A stretch of DNA of 17,775 bases from DATLHO01 sp035539855 (GTDB taxonomy: Bacteria; Bacteroidota; Ignavibacteria; OLB7): the NCBI GenBank assembly GCA_035539855.1, contig DATLHO010000325.1, positions 1 to 17,775 of the forward strand. Reading direction: 5' to 3'. Both the position numbers and the translations under genes were made by a program. Of the stretch, positions 1-6,966 are shown one piece after another. Under the pieces are notes generated by a model. The model ran no database searches. It was not told the DNA's origin and was given only the letters and a program-made list of their open reading frames with translations. Every line of letters begins with the position of its first letter. Positions within the stretch are counted from its first letter, which is position 1.

Positions 1-1058
1 CCCTCGTGCGTCTCGACGAGACGCCGGTCGACGCCGAACGTGTCGGTCTCGCAGATGCAGCCGACGATCGTGTAGATGCGCTCGGTGCCTTCGGTGCTCG
101 ATGCGTTGGTGATGCTGTGATACGCGTCGTAGAGCATCGGGCGAATGAGCTGGTGCAGGCCGGAGTCCGTGCCGACGAAGGCGCACGACGGCGTCTGTTT
201 GAGCACCGTGACCGTCGTCAGCAGCGTGCCCGACTCGCTCACGAGAAACTTCCCGGGCTCGAACCAGAGCTCGAGCTCCCGACCGTACGTGCTGCAGAAC
301 TCCCGGAAGCGCGCCGACAGCGCGGCGCCGAGAGCCTCGACGTCGGTCGCGACGTCGTCGGGCTTGTAGGGCACCTTGAAGCCGCTGCCGAAGTCGACGA
401 ACTCGAGGTCAGGGAAATCCTCCGCCGTCTCGAAGAGGATCTCCGCCGCGGTCAGAAACGTCTCGGCGTCGAGGATGTCCGAGCCGGTGTGCATGTGCAG
501 GCCGACGATCTTCATGCCGTAGGCCTTGACGATCCGCAGCACGTGACGCATCTGGTGGATCGAGATCCCGAACTTCGAATCGATGTGCCCGGTCTGGATA
601 TGCGCGTTGCCGCCGGCCCAGATGTGGGGATTGATCCTGATCGCGCACGGCCGGTCGCCGTAGCGCTGGCCGAAGTGCTCGAGCACCGAGATGTTGTCGA
701 TGTTCACCAGCACGCCGCGGCCGACCACCTCTTCGATCTCCGCGAACGAGACGCAGTTGGGCGTGTAGAGGATCTCCTCGAGCGGCACGCCGCAGCGCAC
801 CGCGAGCTCGACCTCGTAAGAGCTCACCGCGTCGATCCCGGCGCCGAGCGCGTGCAGGTGTCGGATCACCGACATGTTGCTGTTCGCCTTGCACGCGTAC
901 AGTAGCCGCAGCTTGACGCCCTCGAAGGCGTCGCGCAGCCGCGTGTACTGACGGGTGATCACCGCCGCGTCGTAGACGTAGAGCGGGCTTCCGAAATCGG
1001 CGACGAGGGAGGTGACGCTGCGGCCACCGATGGCCAGCGGTGTGTTCGTTCTGCTCAC
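1..1058 (-). CDS. lysA: Diaminopimelate decarboxylase, C-terminal end beyond window
   Basis: This enzyme decarboxylates meso-diaminopimelate to L-lysine, the last step of lysine synthesis, in the cytosol with PLP. About 352 codons are visible and the frame runs off the left edge, so the C-terminus is missing. The PLP lysine lies in YACKANSN (K57). HMHTGSD (about 188-194) fits the barrel substrate/phosphate region, EPGKFLVSESG (about 267-277) follows, and CICETDTFG (about 334-342) carries the family's active-site cysteine. The start is a GTG at 1056-1058; no in-frame start was seen in the short stretch checked upstream. The Shine-Dalgarno is weak. A possible minus-strand -10 (TATCAT, 1092-1097) would give a short leader. 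It lies on the same strand as the methionine/homoserine operon but is separated from hom by an opposing gene, so it probably has its own promoter. The family assignment is secure; the exact start is less so. Confidence 0.93.
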   Translation of the reverse strand, partial: MSRTNTPLAIGGRSVTSLVADFGSPLYVYDAAVITRQYTRLRDAFEGVKLRLLYACKANSNMSVIRHLHALGAGIDAVSSYEVELAVRCGVPLEEILYTPNCVSFAEIEEVVGRGVLVNIDNISVLEHFGQRYGDRPCAIRINPHIWAGGNAHIQTGHIDSKFGISIHQMRHVLRIVKAYGMKIVGLHMHTGSDILDAETFLTAAEILFETAEDFPDLEFVDFGSGFKVPYKPDDVATDVEALGAALSARFREFCSTYGRELELWFEPGKFLVSESGTLLTTVTVLKQTPSCAFVGTDSGLHQLIRPMLYDAYHSITNASSTEGTERIYTIVGCICETDTFGVDRRLVETHE

Positions 1059-1265
1059 GAGTGTGGTTCGAATTGTTCTGTACGAAGTCGGATGATACGA
1101 AGTTCGGGCGGCTCGCTCACGCGTCGTAGCCGTAGAACTCCAAGATGCTCTCCGTTGAGCGTTATCAGACCCGGTTGGGTGCTAACTTCTTGCCGTACGA
1201 GCGGGCAATCGACCAGAGTCCAATTGGGACTCCGGTCCTCCATCAGTCAATTCGTAGATTCCATC

Positions 1266-2279
1266 GTGGCCCTTCACACCGCGTGCGTCAGACTTGCCCA
1301 ACTGGCTTCAATCATGCTGCTTGCCGTCGGCGCATTGCACGGCCAGCCTCCCAGCGCAGTGCACCTAGGGATCGCGACGTATATGCTGGAGGCGGAGCCA
1401 GGCGATGCCGATTCGACGTTCGCGGGGCTTTCGCGCGTCCTGGACTTTGTGGCTGCGGATCTGGTACTGGTACAGGGCATTGACTCTGACGACTTCCTCG
1501 CTCGCGTCATTGATTCTGCTACCTCAATTCGACCGGAGTATCGGGCTTTCGTCTCCTCCTTCACAGGCCGCCGGACACAACTGATTCTTTGCGATACGAG
1601 CAGACTTCAATGTTCGGATGGTCGCCGTTTTGGTGAGAGTGGTGGAGAGCTCGACCTGTGGCAGGTTCGAGTACGGCAGACTGGTGAATCGTTCGATTTC
1701 TATGGTGCGGTCCTGGCCGAAGGGCAGGATTTGGTAGCGAGGCGGGAGCGCAACAGGCAGGCGATCGATGTTCGGCATGAAAACTCGCCAGCAAGAAACG
1801 CAATTCTTGCCGGCGCCTTGAACATCGCGGATAACACAGAGTCGGCGTATGTGAGCTTGCTGCTGCCTGGTATTTCTGACGACCTGGGGCAGTTCCGCGA
1901 CGTGTACTCGGATACTCGTACGTGGAATAACTCGCCGGCAGCGGCTCGTTTTCACAACAGCTCTTCGCGATATGCTCCGGCGACCGGCGATTCTGGATTG
2001 GTCGCCCGTTCAGACTTCATCCTAGCATCTCGATCGTTGTCCGATGGAGGGACGAGCTGGATCGATAGCTCTCTGTCGGTCGTCGGCAATAATGGTGATC
2101 TCTATGGGCGAAGTGTCGTTGACGCTGGAAACCTTTCGACTCCGCCAGTTGTCGCGAGAGCACTTCATGCAACGTCGCGGCGCCTCCCCGTGATGGTTGA
2201 TATTCGGTTTGCCGGTGAGTCTCCGTCCTCTGTCCAATGGATCACATCGAGGTGGCTCGAACGAATGGACCTCCGGTAG
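1266..2279 (+). CDS. Exported EEP-fold protein with degenerate active site
   Basis: From a GTG at 1266 the protein is 337 aa and begins with a signal peptide (hydrophobic 9-24, likely cleavage after ALHG). The frame stays open upstream to an ATG at 1092, but those 58 residues are arginine/serine-rich and would bury the signal, so I prefer 1266. The spacing of motifs fits the endonuclease/exonuclease/phosphatase fold: VLVQGID (67-73), ILAGALNI (180-187), ARSDFILAS (247-255), VVGNNGD (272-278) and SRRLPVMVDI (304-313). These align with the family's QEV, GDFN, DDRFDFILxS, YGNDG and SDHLPV motifs. The metal and catalytic positions are changed: QE to QG, GDFN to GALN, SDH to SRR. It is therefore probably not a working nuclease or phosphatase. 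Codon use is more AT-rich than its neighbours (about 52% GC in a sampled line against about 73% in metX). It lies between lysA and hom on the opposite strand. The fold is inferred from motif order only; the function is unknown. Confidence 0.72.
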   Translation: MALHTACVRLAQLASIMLLAVGALHGQPPSAVHLGIATYMLEAEPGDADSTFAGLSRVLDFVAADLVLVQGIDSDDFLARVIDSATSIRPEYRAFVSSFTGRRTQLILCDTSRLQCSDGRRFGESGGELDLWQVRVRQTGESFDFYGAVLAEGQDLVARRERNRQAIDVRHENSPARNAILAGALNIADNTESAYVSLLLPGISDDLGQFRDVYSDTRTWNNSPAAARFHNSSSRYAPATGDSGLVARSDFILASRSLSDGGTSWIDSSLSVVGNNGDLYGRSVVDAGNLSTPPVVARALHATSRRLPVMVDIRFAGESPSSVQWITSRWLERMDLR

Positions 2280-2315
2280 TGTCCGTACTCGCTGACGGCC
2301 GTATTCCAGGTTGGT

Positions 2316-3338
2316 TCACACGCACTCGACTCCGCCCGGCTCATTAGCAGCAATGACCGCCGCCCAGCGACGATACCGGCGCCGCGCCAGGATGTCGAGC
2401 AGGTCGGAGACCACCGCGTTCGCGGTCGGGTACGATCCCGCGCCCTTTCCGGTGAATCGCTGCGTGCCGATGCCGTCGCAGTCGATCTCCACGATATTGA
2501 CCTCGTCACGCACTGACGCCAGCGATGAATCGAGTGGCACCGCGCGTGGAGCGACCGAGAGCCGCACCTCGCCATCGTCGAGGATCGCTTCGGCGACGAG
2601 CTTGATCGTACATCGCGCCGCCGTCGCTCGCTCCAGGTCCTCGGCCGTGATCGCCTCGATGCCGGTCGTGTCGATGTCTTCGGGGAGCACGTGCACGCCG
2701 AACGCATGGAACGCCAGGATCGAGAGCTTGCGCGCCGCGTCGGCGCCGGAGAGGTCGGCGCTCGGGTCGGCTTCGAGGAAGCCGTTGGCTTCGGCGAGCG
2801 AGAGCGCCTCGTCCCAGGTCCAGCCGTCGGCCAGGCGCGTGAGGATGAAGTTCGTCGATCCATTAACGACGCCGCGCAGCGCGCCGACGCGGTCGGTCAG
2901 CAGCGTCTCGTCGATGATCTTCAGGATCGGCACCGAGCCGCAGACCGATGCGCCGTAGACGAGGTGCCCGCCGTGGAGCTCCTCGAGCCGACGGAGCTGC
3001 GGCAGGTACTTCGCGATGACGTCCTTGTTCGCGGTGACGACGTTGCGTCCCTGCACGAGCGCGCGCGAGATGATGCCGAGCGCGTCGCGCTCGCCACCGA
3101 TGACCTCGATGACGACGTCGATCTCCGGATCGTCGAAGATCGCCGCGGCGTCGGTCGTGACGATCTCCGGCGGCAGGACGACCGCGCGCTGCTTCAGCGG
3201 ATCGCGCACGCAGACGCGCGCGATCTCGATGTCCACGCCGGTCTCGCCAGCGATCCGCTCGCGCTGTTCCGTCAGGATCGCGTAGACGCCGCTCCCGACG
3301 GTCCCGCATCCGAACAATCCGATCTTCAGAGTCTTCAT
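2316..3338 (-). CDS. hom: Homoserine dehydrogenase, short form without ACT domain
   Basis: This enzyme reduces aspartate-4-semialdehyde to homoserine with NAD(P)H, feeding methionine and threonine synthesis in the cytosol. The protein is 340 aa. An N-terminal Rossmann motif GLFGCGTVGSG (7-17) is followed by NVVTANKD (K105), GASVCGSVPIL (129-139), NGSTNFIL (159-166) and DPSADLSGADAARKL (191-205), which contains the catalytic-region D200 and K204. GKGAGSYPTANAVVSDL closes the catalytic domain. Many family members are about 430 aa with a C-terminal ACT domain that senses threonine; this one stops about 25 residues after the catalytic domain, so threonine feedback through ACT is not expected. The ATG at 3338 overlaps the metX stop as ATGA, which implies translational coupling. 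The open frame continues far upstream inside metX, but that part is a shadow. It is the third gene of the riboswitch-controlled operon. Confidence 0.93.
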   Translation of the reverse strand: MKTLKIGLFGCGTVGSGVYAILTEQRERIAGETGVDIEIARVCVRDPLKQRAVVLPPEIVTTDAAAIFDDPEIDVVIEVIGGERDALGIISRALVQGRNVVTANKDVIAKYLPQLRRLEELHGGHLVYGASVCGSVPILKIIDETLLTDRVGALRGVVNGSTNFILTRLADGWTWDEALSLAEANGFLEADPSADLSGADAARKLSILAFHAFGVHVLPEDIDTTGIEAITAEDLERATAARCTIKLVAEAILDDGEVRLSVAPRAVPLDSSLASVRDEVNIVEIDCDGIGTQRFTGKGAGSYPTANAVVSDLLDILARRRYRRWAAVIAANEPGGVECV

Positions 3339-4441
3339 GCTTCTATCCCGTCTGCGTTGATGGTTGTGGTGATGTCTACCTCGAGAAACGGACCGACGAT
3401 GGCGGCGAGCTGCTCGTGCTCGATCAGAAAGGCGTCGTGGCCGCACTGCGACGCGATCTCGTGGTAGATGCCGCGCGGAAGCCGGCGCGCCAGCGAGCGC
3501 TGCTCGCTCGTCGGGTACCGCACGTCGCTGTCGATGCCGATGCACAGCGCCGACTGCTCGATCGACGCGAGCACGTCGTCGATCGCGCCGCGATTGGCGG
3601 CGAGATCGTACAGGTCCATCGCCAGCGAGAGCGTCCGGTACGTCGCAGGGTCGAAGCGATCGACGAGCTTCCGCCCGTGCCGCTCGAGGTAGTGCTCGAC
3701 GTCGAACGAGCCCTCGACGGGATCGAGCCCCTCGTGCGAGCGCGAGCGACCGAAGCGCGCGTCGAACTCCGCCGCGCTGCGGTAGCTGATCATGCCGACC
3801 TTCCGCGCCAGGCGCAGTCCCGCGGCGGGATCTCCGGCGGCGCGTCCGAGCTCGAGCGCCTCGCGTGCGATCGCGTTGAAGCCGACGCACCACGCCGACT
3901 GCCGCGCCGACACCGCGATCGGAATGATCCGATCGATCGCGTCGGGATGGCTCGCCGCCCATTCGAGCACCTGCATGCCGCCCATCGATCCGCCGATCGC
4001 CGCTCGCACGCGCTCGATGCCGAGCTCCGCGAGCAGCAGCCGCTGCGAGCGGACGATGTCGCGGATCGTGATCGTCGGGAACGCCTCGCCGTACGGCCGG
4101 CCCGTCGCCGGGTCGAGCGAGGTCGGCCCGGTGGAGCCGTAGCATCCGCCGAGCACGTTCGCGCAGATGACGAACCACCGATCGGTGTCGATCCCGCGAC
4201 CCGGACCGATGAGCCCGTCCCACCAGCCGCGCGCGCCCGTCGGCGACGTGCCCGCGGCGTGCGAGCTGCCGGTCAGCGCGTGACAGACGAGCACGACGTT
4301 GTCGCGCGCGGCGCTCAGGCGGCCGTACGTCTCGTAGACGATCTGCACCGACGCGAGAGACCGACCGCTCTCGAGCTCGAACGGGGTGCCGTCGCGCGTG
4401 ATCGCGATCCTGCCGGTCGTGCGATTGAGGGCGTCAGACAT
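3335..4441 (-). CDS. metX: Homoserine O-acetyltransferase
   Basis: MetX transfers an acetyl group from acetyl-CoA to homoserine, giving O-acetylhomoserine for methionine synthesis. It is a 368-aa alpha/beta-hydrolase of the usual family length. Visible signatures are HALTGSSHAAG (54-64), NVLGGCYGSTGPTS (95-108), the nucleophile elbow GGSMGGMQ (S152), the likely acid D306 in GIDSDVRYP, and H335 in CGHDAFL. The start ATG at 4441 is preceded by GGAGG at good spacing, and the beginning MSDALNRTTG fits the family. It overlaps the upstream PLP-enzyme gene by 8 nt and the downstream hom by 4 nt, so all three are co-translated. Some proteins with this fold use succinyl-CoA; sequence alone does not fully exclude that, but the acetyl form is the default for this length and motif set. 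Confidence 0.94.
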   Translation of the reverse strand: MSDALNRTTGRIAITRDGTPFELESGRSLASVQIVYETYGRLSAARDNVVLVCHALTGSSHAAGTSPTGARGWWDGLIGPGRGIDTDRWFVICANVLGGCYGSTGPTSLDPATGRPYGEAFPTITIRDIVRSQRLLLAELGIERVRAAIGGSMGGMQVLEWAASHPDAIDRIIPIAVSARQSAWCVGFNAIAREALELGRAAGDPAAGLRLARKVGMISYRSAAEFDARFGRSRSHEGLDPVEGSFDVEHYLERHGRKLVDRFDPATYRTLSLAMDLYDLAANRGAIDDVLASIEQSALCIGIDSDVRYPTSEQRSLARRLPRGIYHEIASQCGHDAFLIEHEQLAAIVGPFLEVDITTTINADGIEA

Positions 4442-5660
4442 GGGCGACCTCCGCGAGTGCGCGATCGACGATCGTGGTGAAGCCGAGCGCATCCGGGCGA
4501 TCGTCGTCGATGACCTCACCGGCGAGCGCGAGAGCATGCTCGAGATCGGCGATGAGATCCACCTCGGCCTCGATGCCCACCGACAGGCGGATGATCGCGT
4601 CGGTGATGCCGGCGATCGCCCGCTGCTCCGCGCGCATCGACGCATGACTCATCGTCGCGGGATGCTCGATGAGCGACTCGACGCCGCCGAGCGATTCCGC
4701 CAGCGCGAAGACGCGCGTTCCGCCCAGCACTCTGTTGACCGCCTCGATGCCGCCGCGCAGCGCGAACGAGACGACGCCGCCGAAACCGGACTGCTGGCGC
4801 GCGGCGAGCTCGTGTCCCTCGTGCGAGGCGAGTCCGGGGTAGTAGACCTGCTCGACCAGCGGGTGCGCCTCGAGGAAGCGTGCGACCGCGAGCGCGTTCG
4901 ACTCGTGCTCGCGCAGGCGCAGCGCGAGCGTGCGGATGCCGCGCACGACCAGCCAGCTATCGAACGGCTGCGCGGTCGTGCCGTGCGCGTTGGCGTAGAA
5001 CTGGATCGCCTCGGCGAGCTCCCGCGTGCGCGCGATGATCGCACCGCCGACGACGTCGGAGTGGCCGTTGAGGTACTTCGTCGTCGAGTGCACCACGAGG
5101 TCCGCGCCGAAAGTGATCGGCTGCTGGAAGAGCGGGGAGAGGAACGTGTTGTCGACGATGAAGGTCAGCGCGTGCTCACGGGCAAAACGGCCGACGGCCT
5201 CGAGGTCGACGATGCGCAGAAGCGGATTCGACGGCGTCTCGACCCAGAGCGCGCGCGTCTCCGGCCGCAGCGCTGCGCGCAGCGCGTGCTCGTCGGTCAG
5301 GTCGACGAACGACACCGTGAGCTTGCGCTGCTCGGCGAGGCGGCGCAGCAGGCGCTCGGTGCCGCCGTAGCAGTCGTGCGAACAGATGACGTGCGCGTCG
5401 GCGTCGAAGAGCGCGAGCGCCGTCGAGATCGCGGCCATCCCGCTGCCGACGGCGACCGCTCCGGCGCCGCCCTCGAGCTCGGCGAGCACCTCCTCGAGCG
5501 CGCGCCGCGTCGGGTTGCCGCTGCGCGTGTAGTCGTATCCCTTCGTCTGCCCGATGTCCTCGAAGCGGAACGTCGCGGTCTGGTAGATCGGCGTGGTGAT
5601 GCTGTTGTAGGCGCCGTCGGTGCGCTGTCCGGCAAGCACGGCGGTCGTTGCGAGCTGCAT
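4434..5660 (-). CDS. Cystathionine gamma-synthase/lyase family PLP enzyme
   Basis: This is a 408-aa fold-type I enzyme of the Cys/Met metabolism family. Features: ITTPIYQTATF (21-31), YDYTRSGNPTR (42-52), the cofactor-binding GSGMAA (72-77), IVDNTFLSP (168-176), the PLP lysine K195 in HSTTKYLNGHSD, and SLGGVESLIEHPATMSH (323-339). The last motif is typical of cystathionine synthases and lyases. Its place directly before metX suggests it uses O-acetylhomoserine, either with cysteine to form cystathionine (metB role) or with sulfide. Beta or gamma cleavage cannot be ruled out from sequence, so no symbol is given. About 28 residues extend past the catalytic fold. The ATG at 5660 has AGGAG (5668-5672) with a 7-nt spacer, which fixes the start; the open frame upstream overlaps leader RNA structure. 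It is the first gene of the SAM-controlled operon. Confidence 0.9.
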   Translation of the reverse strand: MQLATTAVLAGQRTDGAYNSITTPIYQTATFRFEDIGQTKGYDYTRSGNPTRRALEEVLAELEGGAGAVAVGSGMAAISTALALFDADAHVICSHDCYGGTERLLRRLAEQRKLTVSFVDLTDEHALRAALRPETRALWVETPSNPLLRIVDLEAVGRFAREHALTFIVDNTFLSPLFQQPITFGADLVVHSTTKYLNGHSDVVGGAIIARTRELAEAIQFYANAHGTTAQPFDSWLVVRGIRTLALRLREHESNALAVARFLEAHPLVEQVYYPGLASHEGHELAARQQSGFGGVVSFALRGGIEAVNRVLGGTRVFALAESLGGVESLIEHPATMSHASMRAEQRAIAGITDAIIRLSVGIEAEVDLIADLEHALALAGEVIDDDRPDALGFTTIVDRALAEVAHV

Positions 5661-5733
5661 ATCCGTTCTCCTGGTCTTGATGTGAGTGTTCGCGCTTCGA
5701 TTGTCGTCGCGTGTCGAGCTCATCAAGAAGGAG

Positions 5734-5775
5734 ATCGCCCCGAGGGCACAAACGGGAATGCCCCCTCGTGGCGAT
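5734..5775 (-). other. Stem-loop in the 5' leader of the methionine operon
   Basis: Two adjacent 6-bp helices, ATCGCC/GGCGAT (5734-5739 with 5770-5775) and CGAGGG/CCCTCG (5741-5746 with 5763-5768), are separated by one mismatch and enclose a 16-nt loop. In the minus-strand transcript the structure lies between the riboswitch terminator and the ribosome-binding site. It is not needed for a standard S-box. It may stabilise the leader or modulate translation; that role is inferred. Confidence 0.55.
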
Positions 5776-5840
5776 GAGGAGGCATTGGAGAGCGCACCGG
5801 GTGACGGCGGCACCTGCCACCTCATCTTTTCCCGGAAACG

Positions 5841-5864
5841 AAAAACCCTCCGGGAGTCGGAGGG
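5841..5864 (-). terminator. Intrinsic terminator of the SAM riboswitch
   Basis: On the minus strand CCCTCCG and CGGAGGG (5858-5864 and 5846-5852) form a 7-bp stem with a 5-nt loop, followed directly by TTTTT (5845-5841). The 5' arm, extended by one base (GCCCTC, 5865-5860), is complementary to GAGGGC (5908-5903), which includes the end of the riboswitch P1 3' strand. That provides an antiterminator when SAM is absent and frees the terminator when SAM closes P1. Confidence 0.85.
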
Positions 5865-5905
5865 CAGCGGCCGGCGCGCACGACGGCGCCCGGCAGTTTC
5901 TTGCC

Positions 5906-6018
5906 CTCATCTTCCCTGGTCTCGTCTCCAGGCAGGATTTAGCACCTTGGCACCACGCTTTCACGGGGTCGGTTGCTACGACGTCAACGGGCCTGATCCC
6001 TCGGTCGTTCTTGATGAG
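5906..6018 (-). promoter_or_regulatory. SAM-I (S-box) riboswitch
   Basis: The minus strand carries the conserved S-box elements in order. P1 is closed by CTCATC (6018-6013) and GATGAG (5911-5906). Between them are AAGAAC, AGGGA (6001-5997), GGCCC (5993-5989), GCAACC (5976-5971) and AGGTGCTAAATCC (5947-5935), then AAGATGAG. Order, spacing and the 113-nt length fit the SAM-I aptamer. It lies upstream of a PLP sulfur-amino-acid enzyme, metX and hom, the expected regulon. Bound SAM should stabilise P1, release the terminator at 5841-5864 and stop transcription. Confidence 0.93.
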
Positions 6019-6026
6019 TTGGTGCA

Positions 6027-6056
6027 AGTATACGCCGGCGGCGACGCCGGACGCAA
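6027..6056 (-). promoter_or_regulatory. Probable sigma-70-type promoter of the methionine operon
   Basis: On the minus strand a -10 TATACT (6032-6027, five of six consensus bases) lies 18 nt from a weak -35 TTGCGT (6056-6051). The predicted start near 6020 falls just before the first base of riboswitch P1 (6018), which supports the call. The divergent regulator gene begins only 33 bp beyond the -35. Confidence 0.6.
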
Positions 6057-6088
6057 GCATTAGTTCGTAGCGCCCTAACTTCGCCGCG

Positions 6089-6769
6089 GTGAAACCTCCC
6101 CTCGACGCACGCGATTCCATCCTCCTGCTGCTCAAGCAGGAGCGCACGCTCTCGACCACCGAGCTCGCCGAGCGACTGGCGGTCACCTACGAGGCCGTGC
6201 GCCAGCATCTGATCGCGCTCGAGCGCGAGGGACTGGTGCGACGGCGCGTGCTGCGTCCGTCGGAGAAGCCAGTGGGCCGGCCGAACGCGGTCTACGCGTT
6301 GACGCGCGACGGCGACCATCGCTTTGCCAAGCGCTACGACGAGCTCGCCTCGGCGCTCATCGCTGCGATCGACGGACGGCTCGGCGCCGATGCGATGCAC
6401 GAGGTGCTCGCCGCGATCGCCGACGAGCGCGTGCGTCGCTGGGCGCCGCTGCTGCGCGGGCGCATGCTCGATCGCCGCGTCGAGATGCTGCGCGGAATTT
6501 ATCTCGACGACGATCCGTACATGCGCGTCGAGTCCGGCGCCGGCGATCCGCTCCTGATCGAGCACAACTGCCCGTACCTCGACGTCGCGATGCGCACGCC
6601 GGCGGTGTGCAGCACGACGGTCACGGCCCTGCGACGGCTGCTCGGCTACGAGGTCGTGCGCGAGGAGCGCTTCCAGAACGGCGACCGCCGCTGCGTCTTC
6701 CGCGTCGCGCTCGACGAGCCGTCGAGCGACGACAGCTTTCGGCTCGAGCCCGCGCGCGGACGCGACTGA
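6089..6769 (+). CDS. SufR-like Fe-S cluster HTH transcriptional regulator
   Basis: A 226-aa regulator with an N-terminal winged helix (about 8-72; recognition region ELAERLAVTYEAVRQHLIAL, wing RPSEKPVGRPNAVYALT) and a C-terminal cysteine domain. EHNCPYLDVA (C161), TPAVC (C174) and GDRRCVF (C202) give C-x12-C-x27-C, the pattern of SufR-type repressors that hold a labile [4Fe-4S] cluster and control Fe-S assembly genes. That it senses Fe-S status, redox state or sulfur supply is inference. No suf genes are visible; it stands divergent to the SAM-regulated methionine operon and upstream of an exported thioredoxin. The GTG start at 6089 has no clear Shine-Dalgarno, so a leaderless or very short leader is possible. 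It could be a SufR homologue with a different regulon. Confidence 0.82.
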   Translation: MKPPLDARDSILLLLKQERTLSTTELAERLAVTYEAVRQHLIALEREGLVRRRVLRPSEKPVGRPNAVYALTRDGDHRFAKRYDELASALIAAIDGRLGADAMHEVLAAIADERVRRWAPLLRGRMLDRRVEMLRGIYLDDDPYMRVESGAGDPLLIEHNCPYLDVAMRTPAVCSTTVTALRRLLGYEVVREERFQNGDRRCVFRVALDEPSSDDSFRLEPARGRD

Positions 6770-6966
6770 GAGGGCGCGACGACGAGACGCCGACGACGCG
6801 CCGACCCTCACCGACGCCGGCCTGTCGTCGTGCCGATACACCATCTTTCATTCCCAGCCGAATCGTCCCGCCCCCACGCGGCATCTCATCGAGGACAGAC
6901 TGCGCCCGGCTCCGCAATCGAACGGAGGGAGAGCGGGTCGACCTTCATGAAGCCACGGGAGAATCA

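Noticed and set aside
6..905. Plus-strand open frame over the left edge
   Set aside because: It is antisense to lysA, whose PLP and active-site motifs are intact on the minus strand.
3335..4223. Minus-strand open frame continuing upstream of hom, suggesting a large fusion protein
   Set aside because: The upstream part is Arg/Ala-rich and lies out of frame within metX, which has full family motifs; the hom ATG at 3338 matches the Rossmann start.
5661..5825. N-terminal extension of the PLP enzyme
   Set aside because: It covers leader RNA hairpins and lacks family similarity; AGGAG before 5660 supports the shorter start.
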